Positions 56,177 to 63,567 of a stretch of DNA of 64,000 nt are shown piece by piece (positions within the stretch are counted from its first letter, which is position 1; every line of letters starts with the position of its first letter). The position numbers were made by a program, and so were the translations under genes. The notes beneath the pieces are model-generated. The model was not told the origin of the DNA, did not search any database, and saw only the letters and a list, made by a program, of their open reading frames with translations. Origin of the DNA: Gaetbulibacter_A sp043876815 (lineage in GTDB: Bacteria > Bacteroidota > Bacteroidia > Flavobacteriales > Flavobacteriaceae); NCBI RefSeq assembly GCF_043876815.1, contig NZ_JBAWKA010000004.1, positions 186,001 through 250,000 of the forward strand, given 5' to 3'.

Positions 56177-56206
56177 TTGATTTCCGCTCTTTGACACTTA
56201 TCTTTA
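56177..56206 (+). promoter_or_regulatory. Promoter of the OYE/OsmC/ADH operon
   Basis: TTG (56177-56179), a 19-base spacer, then TATCTTTA (56199-56206), one base off the TAnnTTTG consensus, about 80 bases before the OYE start. Confidence 0.55.
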
Positions 56207-56285
56207 TAATTGAACAAAAGGAAAGCTCGTGACGCTAATAAGAGTCTTTCCATATTAATCCTAATTTTTAAATATAAATATAAGA

Positions 56286-57389
56286 ATGAGTAAACAACCC
56301 CTATTAATACCGTACCGAAATAATTTTAATCTAAGAAATCGTGTCGTTATGGCTCCCATGACCAGAAACAGAGCGGATAATGAAGGCAACGTGCCTACTG
56401 ATGAGTTACATGGTGTTTATTACGAACAACGTGCCTCTGCAGGCCTTATAATAACTGAGGGTTCTCAGGTTTCTGAGCGTGCTGTAGGTTATATTAATAC
56501 CCCTGGAATTCATTCGGATGCTCAAGTAGAAGGTTGGAAAAAAGTAACGAAACGTGTGCATGATAAAGGAGGAAAAATCTTTATCCAGTTGTGGCATGTG
56601 GGGCGTATGTCGCACCCCGATTTCCATGATGGTGAATTGCCCTTATCAGCTTCTGCTATAAATCCTGAAGCGCAGGCTTATACTGCCGATGGATTTAAAG
56701 ATACAGTAACGCCAAAGGCGATGACTAAAGAAGAGATTAAAACAACCATTAAAGACTTTCAAAATGCAGCGGCCAATGCTGTGGAAGCCGGGTTTGACGG
56801 AGTAGAAATTCACTCGTCGAACGGCTATTTATTTCATCAGTTTTTCAATGCCACCTCAAATCATAGAACCGATGAGTATGGCGGTAGTATTGAAAACAGA
56901 GCGCGATTCTTTTTTGAAACTCTGGACGCTGTGAAAGCCGTTATTCCTGAAGAAAAAATAGGAGCGCGGTTTAATCCGTCGCTTAATGGCATCTTTGGAA
57001 CAACGATGGATGAGGAAACAATTCCGACATTCGAATACATTATTAAAAAATTAAACGATTATAATCTGGCCTATATCCATTTGTCAGAACCCTTTAATGA
57101 TGTTTCTGATATTCCGTTTGCGGTGACCGAAATTGCAAAACATTTCCGTCCCTTATACAACGGAACCCTGATGATCAATGCTGGTTTCGATCAAGAGAAA
57201 GGGAATAAGGTGATTGAAGACGGTCATGCCGATTTAGTATCCTTTGGAAAATTATATGTTTCCAATCCGGATCTGGTAGAACGTTTTGAACACGATTTAG
57301 AACTTGCCGATTGGGATAGCGATACCTTTTATACACCCGGAAAAAAAGGCTATATTGATTATCCGACAGCCGAATTAAAAGAGGCTTAG
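56286..57389 (+). CDS. Old Yellow Enzyme family alkene reductase
   Basis: This 367-residue FMN TIM-barrel enzyme reduces activated C=C bonds and nitro compounds with NADPH. VMAPMTRNRAD is the N-terminal FMN loop, and QLWHVGRMSHPDF and HSSNGYLFHQFFNATSNHRTD hold the substrate His/Asn pair and Tyr. RFNPSLNG and DLVSFGKLYVSNPDLVERF follow. It is the first gene of a three-gene electrophile and peroxide defence operon. Confidence 0.95.
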   Translation: MSKQPLLIPYRNNFNLRNRVVMAPMTRNRADNEGNVPTDELHGVYYEQRASAGLIITEGSQVSERAVGYINTPGIHSDAQVEGWKKVTKRVHDKGGKIFIQLWHVGRMSHPDFHDGELPLSASAINPEAQAYTADGFKDTVTPKAMTKEEIKTTIKDFQNAAANAVEAGFDGVEIHSSNGYLFHQFFNATSNHRTDEYGGSIENRARFFFETLDAVKAVIPEEKIGARFNPSLNGIFGTTMDEETIPTFEYIIKKLNDYNLAYIHLSEPFNDVSDIPFAVTEIAKHFRPLYNGTLMINAGFDQEKGNKVIEDGHADLVSFGKLYVSNPDLVERFEHDLELADWDSDTFYTPGKKGYIDYPTAELKEA

Positions 57390-57424
57390 AAAACGAACTA
57401 TTAACTTAAAAACCAAGAAATAAA

Positions 57425-57850
57425 ATGAAATTTACAAGAAAAGCAAAAGCTGTCTGGAAGGGCAGTGGCAAAGAAGGAAAAGGCGCATTAACCACAGGAA
57501 GTAAAGTGCTTGAAAACACCCAGTATTCCTTTCATACCCGATTTGAAGACGGTAATAAAGGAACAAACCCTGAGGAATTAGTAGGTGCGGCACATGCCGG
57601 ATGTTTTGCGATGCAATTGAGTTTTTTATTAAATGAAGACGATTTCACCGCTAACACTCTGGATGTAGATTCAACCGTAACCTTTGAGGACGGCGCCGTT
57701 ACCAATATTACTTTAAATCTGGAAGGTGATGTACCCGGTATTGATGCGGAAAAATTTCAGCAGATCGCTCAAAAAGCGAAAGAAGTTTGTCCGATTTCAA
57801 AACTATTAAACGCCCAGATAGATTTAAAAATAAACCTAAAAAACGCATAA
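57425..57850 (+). CDS. OsmC-family peroxiredoxin
   Basis: This 141-residue protein has the two OsmC cysteines: Cys60 in AAHAGCFAMQLSF and a second in AKEVCPISKLLN. OsmC dimers reduce organic hydroperoxides through these thiols. The N-terminus KAKAVWKGSGKEGKG is typical of OsmC rather than Ohr. It lies 35 bases after the alkene reductase and 7 bases before the alcohol dehydrogenase, so it is part of the operon. Confidence 0.95.
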   Translation: MKFTRKAKAVWKGSGKEGKGALTTGSKVLENTQYSFHTRFEDGNKGTNPEELVGAAHAGCFAMQLSFLLNEDDFTANTLDVDSTVTFEDGAVTNITLNLEGDVPGIDAEKFQQIAQKAKEVCPISKLLNAQIDLKINLKNA

Positions 57851-57857
57851 TTTATAT

Positions 57858-58913
57858 ATGAGTGAAACAATTAAAGCATACGGAACCGAGGCCGCAAAGG
57901 CGGATTTAAAATCCATGGAGATTGAGCGTCGGGCACCCGAAGCTGATGATGTTAAAATAGAAATAACTTATTGTGGTGTATGTCACAGTGATATACACAC
58001 AGCACGAAACGAATGGGGCGGCACGAAATATCCCGTGGTCCCCGGCCATGAAATTATTGGAAAAGTCGTGGAAGTGGGTAAAAACGTGAGCCATTTTAAA
58101 GTAGGCGACCATGTTGGCGTAGGCTGCATGGTAGATTCCTGCCAAGAATGTGAGTCTTGTAAAAGAGACTTGGAGCAGTTTTGTGAAAACGGCGCCACGT
58201 TCACGTATAACAGTCCGAATCCACACATCCCCGGAACGCAAACCTATGGCGGTTATGCCACATCTATTGTGGTCGACCAACAATTTGTATTGCATGTTCC
58301 TGAAAATATTTATAAGCCGGGAGCCGCACCTTTATTATGTGCGGGAATCACCACCTGGTCGCCCTTAAAACACTGGAATGTGAAAAAAGGGGATAAGGTA
58401 GGCGTTGTTGGATTAGGCGGCTTGGGCCACATGGGTGTTAAGTTCGCCCATGCTTTAGGCGCACAAACTGTGATGATTACCCGTTCACCTGAAAAAGCAA
58501 ATGATGCCAAAGATTTGGGTGCTGATGCGGTATTAATATCCACGGATAAAGATACCATGAAAGCCCACGCCGGAAGTTTCGATTTTATTTTGAATACCAT
58601 TCCGGTAGGCCACGATATGAATCCATATCTGAGTTTGCTTAAGATTGATGCCACGATGTGTCTGGTAGGGGCTGTAGAACCCTTAAAACCATTCCACGGC
58701 GGGAATATCATTATGGGACGTAAACGCATTGCCGGATCCTTAATAGGTGGTATTAAAGAAACTCAGGAAATGCTTGATTTCTGTGGCGAACACGATATTT
58801 TGAGTGATATCGAAATGATCGATATGCAGAATGTTAATGAAGCATACGACCGTGTGGTTTCAAGTGATGTAAAATACAGATTCGTTATTGATATGGAATC
58901 TTTGAAGAAGTAA
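57858..58913 (+). CDS. Zinc-dependent NAD(P) alcohol dehydrogenase (CAD/YahK type)
   Basis: This 351-residue medium-chain dehydrogenase has catalytic zinc ligands in CGVCHSDIH and PVVPGHEIIG, structural-zinc cysteines in DSCQECESCKRDLEQFC, and nucleotide loop GLGGLGH. Arg/Ser after the second strand (ITRSPEK) suggests NADPH. It belongs to the cinnamyl-alcohol / broad aldehyde reductase branch and probably reduces toxic aldehydes. It ends the operon, followed by a strong terminator. Confidence 0.95.
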   Translation: MSETIKAYGTEAAKADLKSMEIERRAPEADDVKIEITYCGVCHSDIHTARNEWGGTKYPVVPGHEIIGKVVEVGKNVSHFKVGDHVGVGCMVDSCQECESCKRDLEQFCENGATFTYNSPNPHIPGTQTYGGYATSIVVDQQFVLHVPENIYKPGAAPLLCAGITTWSPLKHWNVKKGDKVGVVGLGGLGHMGVKFAHALGAQTVMITRSPEKANDAKDLGADAVLISTDKDTMKAHAGSFDFILNTIPVGHDMNPYLSLLKIDATMCLVGAVEPLKPFHGGNIIMGRKRIAGSLIGGIKETQEMLDFCGEHDILSDIEMIDMQNVNEAYDRVVSSDVKYRFVIDMESLKK

Positions 58914-58964
58914 CACAGCCTCCTTTAATTGATTAATAGCTTTACTGATTAATAGCTGTGTTAG

Positions 58965-58994
58965 ACCGGTATCTTTTGGATACCGGTTTTTTTT
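58965..58994 (+). terminator. Rho-independent terminator of the OYE operon
   Basis: ACCGGTATC / GATACCGGT stem with T8. Upstream there are two near-direct copies of GATTAATAGCT. Confidence 0.88.
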
Positions 58995-59136
58995 GTAAAT
59001 GAAAATACCGTTTGTCGATTAGGAATTAGAGGAAATCATTTTTTTGGTTAGAAATTTAATGCTTTAGAAGGTAGAACATTAATAAAATTTTCAACTTCAC
59101 CATTAATAATGAATTACCCTCAAATTCAATTTATTT

Positions 59137-59814
59137 ATGAACGAAAATTATGATGTTTTTTTATTTGAAGATCATCAAATAGTAATAGACAGTTTTCATA
59201 GGGCTTTTAATATTATTCAAGAACGAAATGGAAACATCAATTTTAATTTTCGGCAGGCTCAATGTTGTAAACAAGCATGGAACTTAATTTCGCAAATATC
59301 AAATACTAAGGGGAATAAAATATTTCTTATTGATATTAAATTAAAACCTGACCAAAAAAATAAATTGTACTCTGGTGAGGATTTAGGAGTAAAAATAAAA
59401 GCGTGTTTTCCAAAATCTAAAATTATAATTTGTACTAGTCTTAATCAAAATAGCAGAATACTAAATATTATAAAACAAGTTAACCCGGATAGTCTTATTA
59501 TTAAATGCGATATTGACTTTAATGAATTGGTTTTAAGCATCAATAAAGTTATTCAAAACGAAACTTATTACAGTAAAACAGTTATTAGTTTATTAAGAAA
59601 AAGAACAATCTCTCCCTTTGTTTTGGATATTTATGACACTCAAATACTAATGGAATTGGCACAAGGATCTAGGATGAAGGAGTTACAGGAATTAATTCCA
59701 TTGTCAAAAACAGCAATTGAAAAAAGAAAGCGACAACTCAAATTATATTTTAACGTTGATACCGATAGTGATAGAGAATTAGTTAAAGCGGCCCGCGAAA
59801 ATGGATTTTTGTAG
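59137..59814 (+). CDS. Response regulator (REC plus helix-turn-helix), first gene of the peptide cassette
   Basis: This 225-residue protein has a receiver domain (about 5-130) with Glu11/Asp12, phospho-acceptor Asp66 (FLIDIKL), Thr100/Ser101 and Lys123. A helix-turn-helix follows (about 150-225, MKELQELIPLSKTAIEKRKRQLK). The DNA-binding part resembles LuxR types but with an unusual sequence. No histidine kinase is nearby. It stands just before an operator-like repeat and the peptide gene, which suggests it regulates the cassette. The region is AT-richer than the preceding operon. Confidence 0.85.
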   Translation: MNENYDVFLFEDHQIVIDSFHRAFNIIQERNGNINFNFRQAQCCKQAWNLISQISNTKGNKIFLIDIKLKPDQKNKLYSGEDLGVKIKACFPKSKIIICTSLNQNSRILNIIKQVNPDSLIIKCDIDFNELVLSINKVIQNETYYSKTVISLLRKRTISPFVLDIYDTQILMELAQGSRMKELQELIPLSKTAIEKRKRQLKLYFNVDTDSDRELVKAARENGFL

Positions 59815-59827
59815 TATAAATTGAAAT

Positions 59828-59866
59828 GTGTTCATTTTGAACACTAATTGTATGGAAAATGAACAC
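59828..59866 (+). promoter_or_regulatory. Operator-like repeat upstream of the peptide gene
   Basis: GTGTTCA-TTT-TGAACAC (59828-59844) is a perfect 7-bp-arm palindrome. A further TGAACAC half-site lies at 59860-59866, 22 bases (two helical turns) after the equivalent arm. It is placed between the regulator and the peptide gene. Confidence 0.55.
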
Positions 59867-59951
59867 CTTGTAAGAGGTTTAGTTTTTTAGCTTGCACTCA
59901 AGCGGATGCCGAAAAGCTTAGAGAGTAGGTATTATTTTAAATTTTATTACT

Positions 59952-60158
59952 ATGAGTAAATTAACATTAGATGCTTTACAACAAAGAGCTGATTCTGTAG
60001 CTACAGAAGATTTATTGAAGTCTATTTCAGGTGGTACTGAGAATGCTTGTCATGATGGTGATTGTATTGAGCCAGACTATAGTGCTCCGGGAGATGGTGC
60101 CGCGGGTGGATTCCTTAGAGCAGGTGCAGCGATTGCTGAATATTTCGGATGGAATTAA
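59952..60158 (+). CDS. Double-glycine leader peptide (putative RiPP or bacteriocin precursor)
   Basis: The 68-residue frame begins MSKLTLDALQQRADSVATED then LLKSISGG, a helix-forming leader ending in Gly27-Gly28 as in peptides cut by C39-type peptidases. The 40-residue core (TENACHDGDCIEPDYSAPGD...) has Cys33 and Cys38, five acidic residues and a Gly/Ala-rich end (GAAGGFLRAGAAIAEYFGWN). A clear terminator follows, then the membrane proteases and a peptide-modifier-like gene. This layout is that of a precursor gene. The mature product and its activity are unknown. Confidence 0.75.
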   Translation: MSKLTLDALQQRADSVATEDLLKSISGGTENACHDGDCIEPDYSAPGDGAAGGFLRAGAAIAEYFGWN

Positions 60159-60165
60159 TTTACAT

Positions 60166-60200
60166 AATAGGCTGTCTAAGATTAAGATAGCCTATTTTTT
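60166..60200 (+). terminator. Terminator/attenuator directly after the precursor gene
   Basis: AATAGGCTGTCT pairs with AGATAGCCTATT over 12 bp (one G-T), 7-base loop, T6. Partial read-through would let the downstream genes be made at lower level than the peptide. Confidence 0.85.
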
Positions 60201-60210
60201 AAGATATAAT

Positions 60211-60807
60211 ATGAAGATAAACCTAATTAGAAAAGTTATTATACTTTCTGTTTTATTACCTGTTTTGGTGATATTAAATTTAGTTTTTGCTGCCTTTTTC
60301 TTTGGAAAGTCTGAGAACTTTGATAATTATAATTCTATAGTAATAGTTATTTCATTTGTAATAGTACTTATAATCTCAAAGAGATTTTTTCTTTTAAATT
60401 TTGGAAGAGAGAAATTTATTTTTAAAGAATTTTTAATTGCCACAATTCTGGCAATTTTTCTATTCATCATTTTTTATTTTGAGAAAGTTTTATTTGATGT
60501 ATATATAAAATCGCCTATATCAATTTTAATGATTTTTTCAATTGTTTTATGTCTTCCCATTGTCGAGGAGTTATTCGTAAAGAAAGTTATTTTGGATAAT
60601 TTAATTTTAATTGGTTATAAAAAAATATTTGTGATTTTAATTCCTTCAATTTACTTTGCTATTCTTCATTTTCCTGAAATATATATGACTCATCTTTTTG
60701 TTGGATTAATTACTTCATGGGTTTATTATAAGAATAAAAGTATTCTACAAGTGATTTTAATACATTTTCAATACAATTTATTCATAGTTGTTTTCAATTA
60801 TTTGTGA
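60211..60807 (+). CDS. CPBP-family intramembrane protease, variant EExxxK
   Basis: This 198-residue protein has about six membrane segments. Family motifs are Glu119-Glu120 (VEELFVK), Phe149...His153 (FAILH) and His185...Asn189 (HFQYN). Position 124 is Lys where most members have Arg. Start 60211 follows the terminator; an upstream frame extension (to 60031) only overlaps the precursor gene. CPBP proteins beside bacteriocin genes are known as immunity proteins or leader proteases. It lies 12 bases before a second CPBP gene. Confidence 0.85.
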   Translation: MKINLIRKVIILSVLLPVLVILNLVFAAFFFGKSENFDNYNSIVIVISFVIVLIISKRFFLLNFGREKFIFKEFLIATILAIFLFIIFYFEKVLFDVYIKSPISILMIFSIVLCLPIVEELFVKKVILDNLILIGYKKIFVILIPSIYFAILHFPEIYMTHLFVGLITSWVYYKNKSILQVILIHFQYNLFIVVFNYL

Positions 60808-60819
60808 TATTATTTTTTT

Positions 60820-61533
60820 ATGGATTTAATCAACATTTTGAAAGAAATTAATAAAATATACTTGTTTTTTTTGACGGGGTTTGTACCCCCTACGATCGAC
60901 ACATCTTTAAAAAGGCGAATACTTTTTTTTCTAAATATTTTATTAATACTTGTTATTACAAATGTGTTTTCGATTTTGTTGACGTTTTATTCTCAGGAAT
61001 TTTTTCATTTTGATTTACCAGAAAAAATAGACCGCGATAGAGATTATAGTTTGAGCTCGATTCACAATCTAATTATTGCGGTTATAGTTGCACCTGTCTT
61101 TGAAGAGTTAACTTTTCGAAAGGGGTTGAGGTTTTCAAAAAATAATTTAGTTATCACTATAGCTGGAGCTTTATTTTTTGTTCTTAGGATTGTTTTTATG
61201 ATTAAAATGATGATCGTAATCCCAATAATAATATCTGCGGTAATCCTTCTGTCAACATATAAGCATAGAAATTTATTTTTGAAATTGAATGCGTTCTGGA
61301 ATAGCAGTCCTAGAGTTATTTTTTATGTATCCTTGTTTTTATTCACTTTTTTACATTTGTTAAATTATGACATTTCACTTCGAGTTTTACTATTTTCTCC
61401 ATTATTGTTAATATCTCAATTTTTGTCTGGTATTATTTACAGTTATGTTCGACTTAAGGATTCTATTTACGCATCAATTTTAATACATTCCATAGATAAT
61501 CTCTTATTAATACTTTTTTTGAATTTTCTTTGA
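60820..61533 (+). CDS. CPBP-family intramembrane protease, second type
   Basis: This 237-residue membrane protein has the standard motifs: Glu95-Glu96...Arg100 (FEELTFR), Phe175...His179 (FTFLH) and His223...Asn227 (HSIDN), so it should be catalytically competent. It differs widely from the protein encoded just upstream, so this is not a recent duplication. The N-terminal half has two hydrophobic segments before the core. Processing of the peptide or self-immunity are both plausible roles. Confidence 0.88.
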   Translation: MDLINILKEINKIYLFFLTGFVPPTIDTSLKRRILFFLNILLILVITNVFSILLTFYSQEFFHFDLPEKIDRDRDYSLSSIHNLIIAVIVAPVFEELTFRKGLRFSKNNLVITIAGALFFVLRIVFMIKMMIVIPIIISAVILLSTYKHRNLFLKLNAFWNSSPRVIFYVSLFLFTFLHLLNYDISLRVLLFSPLLLISQFLSGIIYSYVRLKDSIYASILIHSIDNLLLILFLNFL

Positions 61534-61550
61534 TATTTACTTACTATAAA

Positions 61551-62666
61551 ATGAACTTAGATTTCGTTAATAATCCTTATTCTGATATTATTCAACTTTT
61601 AATATATCGCGAAAACTTAAATGTTTTGAATAATGGTGATCAATTTTTTGCTGAACCTTTAGTTTTCGCCTACTTTAATAACAAAAAAAACAACCTTTTT
61701 CCAAAGGCTGTTTTAAAAGAAATTTTACAAAGTTATTTTTTTAAAAAAGAACCATTGAAAATAAAATACTCTTTTAACCAAAATGGTGTAGCCTATATTC
61801 CTAAACTCGGTTATTTTAAAGAGAGAGAGATCACACCTTTTGAACCCATACTCATGCTTGAAGATTTTGAGGTTTTAAAGGAAATTCACCCATTACTAAA
61901 AAAATATTTTGTTGAGTTCTATAAAGGACATATTGTAAATAATTCTCCAGCGTTTAAATCTGTTTGGAAAGAACATTACGATGAGTTAAAAGAAGCCATT
62001 TTAACTATCAAAATCTATCTTCCTGAATTTTACGATGAACTTAAATTTGCTAACAAAAAAATATACCTACACGACAATCCAAAGATTTTAAATTTCACGA
62101 CAATTGAAACCCTAGGAATGCTTTATTTCTATGTCGTAGGGAAGAAAAATCTCGTGTATTTTATAGAGGAACTCATTCATCAAGGATCACATAACTATTT
62201 ATATTACATAATTCATAATAAAAGGGATTTTTTTAAGATAGACGTTGAAAATTTAGTAATGCGAGATTTCAACAATAAAGATTGGGATTATAGAACTATT
62301 TATGGAGCGTTCCATGGATTATTTACAGTTAAACAGCGTGTAAAGTGTTTTGATAAACTCCTGTCTCAAAATGTATTTTCAGGTCCGTATAAACATGAAT
62401 TACTTGGGCGATTAGCGGATCAGTTTTCAAGATTTAGAACAGGGTTGGAGTTACTGGATTTGAACGATGTGTTTACGCCTAAAGGCGTTCAGTTTTACGA
62501 AGAATTAGATTCAAATTGTTACGCCATTCTTGAAAAATATAAATCTCTCAAAAATGAATTTGATTTGAGTAATCGCGATTTAGATTTTAGATATAAGGAT
62601 TTTTGTGAATTAAATCCGTTTGAAACGTTTCAAAAGAAGGACGAATTTAATTATTATCAATTTTAA
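61551..62666 (+). CDS. HExxH-type peptide-modification-like protein with HQGSH site
   Basis: This 371-residue protein starts at the ATG at 61551; a TTG 21 bases earlier overlaps the previous stop and is unlikely. It resembles the HExxH-motif RiPP maturation family, later described as 2-oxoglutarate-dependent peptide hydroxylases. FIEELIHQGSHNYLYY and YRTIYGAFHGLFTV correspond to the metal-site helix and its following block. The motif reads His210-Gln-Gly-Ser-His214, so both histidines are kept but Glu is Gln. It may be a changed enzyme or a binding protein. The assignment rests on motif resemblance and context. Confidence 0.6.
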   Translation: MNLDFVNNPYSDIIQLLIYRENLNVLNNGDQFFAEPLVFAYFNNKKNNLFPKAVLKEILQSYFFKKEPLKIKYSFNQNGVAYIPKLGYFKEREITPFEPILMLEDFEVLKEIHPLLKKYFVEFYKGHIVNNSPAFKSVWKEHYDELKEAILTIKIYLPEFYDELKFANKKIYLHDNPKILNFTTIETLGMLYFYVVGKKNLVYFIEELIHQGSHNYLYYIIHNKRDFFKIDVENLVMRDFNNKDWDYRTIYGAFHGLFTVKQRVKCFDKLLSQNVFSGPYKHELLGRLADQFSRFRTGLELLDLNDVFTPKGVQFYEELDSNCYAILEKYKSLKNEFDLSNRDLDFRYKDFCELNPFETFQKKDEFNYYQF

Positions 62667-62684
62667 ATTAAAGTAAATTTTTAA

Positions 62685-63503
62685 ATGTCAAAAATCCATA
62701 GTGTAATTATAATTTTTCTATCTGTTTTTTTTATCCAATGTAAGCATGAAACCAAAATATCCAACGAAACTCCTGAAAACAAAAGAAAAAGACATGATTC
62801 ACTTGTTGAAACCTATGTTACCAACTGTTCTAAAAATTATAATTACAGATATCAACTAAAAGAATGGCAACACTGCCTTGATAAAGGTTTAGAGCAAGAT
62901 AGTACCGTGGCCTATTTTTGGCAACAAAAAGCCATGCCATATTTTAAATTTCGTAAGTACGAAGTTGGTATGAAATATCTGGATAAAGCCGTTTTGTATA
63001 ACGAATCAAGATGGCTCAGCTATAGAGCATTTATCAAATGCATTTTTGCTAAAACGTATAAAGACGCTATCAAGGATTTTGAAACATGTATTAAAAATGA
63101 AGGCAATACTTATGTGATGGATCATACCTATCAGTTTTACATAGCCTTAGGTTATTTACAGCTCAATGAATTTGAAAAAGCCGAATCGATTTTTAAAAAA
63201 GATACAGAGGAACAAGAAAAGGAGTGGGGTGAAGCTCATTATTTAGATTTGTTTTATTACGGAATTAGTAAGTATGAACTGGGAAAGTGGCAAGTAGCCA
63301 TTATTGAGTTTGATAAATCATTAGAGCAGTATAAGCAATTTTCAGATGTAAAATATTATAAAGCGCTTTGTTTGGTGAGATTAAAACAATTTGAAGAAGC
63401 TAGGCTATTATTTGAAGAATCAAAGCTTGATAGAAGTAATGGATATTCTATTAATGAAGACAATAGTGTTTATGAATATTATCCTTATCAGATCGTATGG
63501 TAA
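62685..63503 (+). CDS. TPR-repeat lipoprotein of the peptide cassette
   Basis: This 272-residue protein has a lipoprotein signal ending at Cys19 (VFFIQC) and at least four tetratricopeptide-like units (HCLDKGLEQDSTVAYFWQQKA, KYEVGMKYLDKAVLYNE, QFYIALGYLQLNEFEKAESIF, YYGISKYELGKWQVAIIEFDK). TPRs bind proteins or peptides, so an envelope-anchored partner in export, sensing or immunity is possible. It starts 19 bases after the HExxH-like gene, consistent with one transcript. Confidence 0.8.
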   Translation: MSKIHSVIIIFLSVFFIQCKHETKISNETPENKRKRHDSLVETYVTNCSKNYNYRYQLKEWQHCLDKGLEQDSTVAYFWQQKAMPYFKFRKYEVGMKYLDKAVLYNESRWLSYRAFIKCIFAKTYKDAIKDFETCIKNEGNTYVMDHTYQFYIALGYLQLNEFEKAESIFKKDTEEQEKEWGEAHYLDLFYYGISKYELGKWQVAIIEFDKSLEQYKQFSDVKYYKALCLVRLKQFEEARLLFEESKLDRSNGYSINEDNSVYEYYPYQIVW

Positions 63504-63567
63504 TTCATAAATCTTTTCCAATCAAATAAAAACCAAATTACCCAAATTAATCCTAAACTAATCTACA

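Noticed and set aside
60031..60210. In-frame N-terminal extension of the first CPBP gene overlapping the precursor gene.
   Set aside because: It spans the precursor frame and the terminator and has no membrane-protein character; the start at 60211 fits better.
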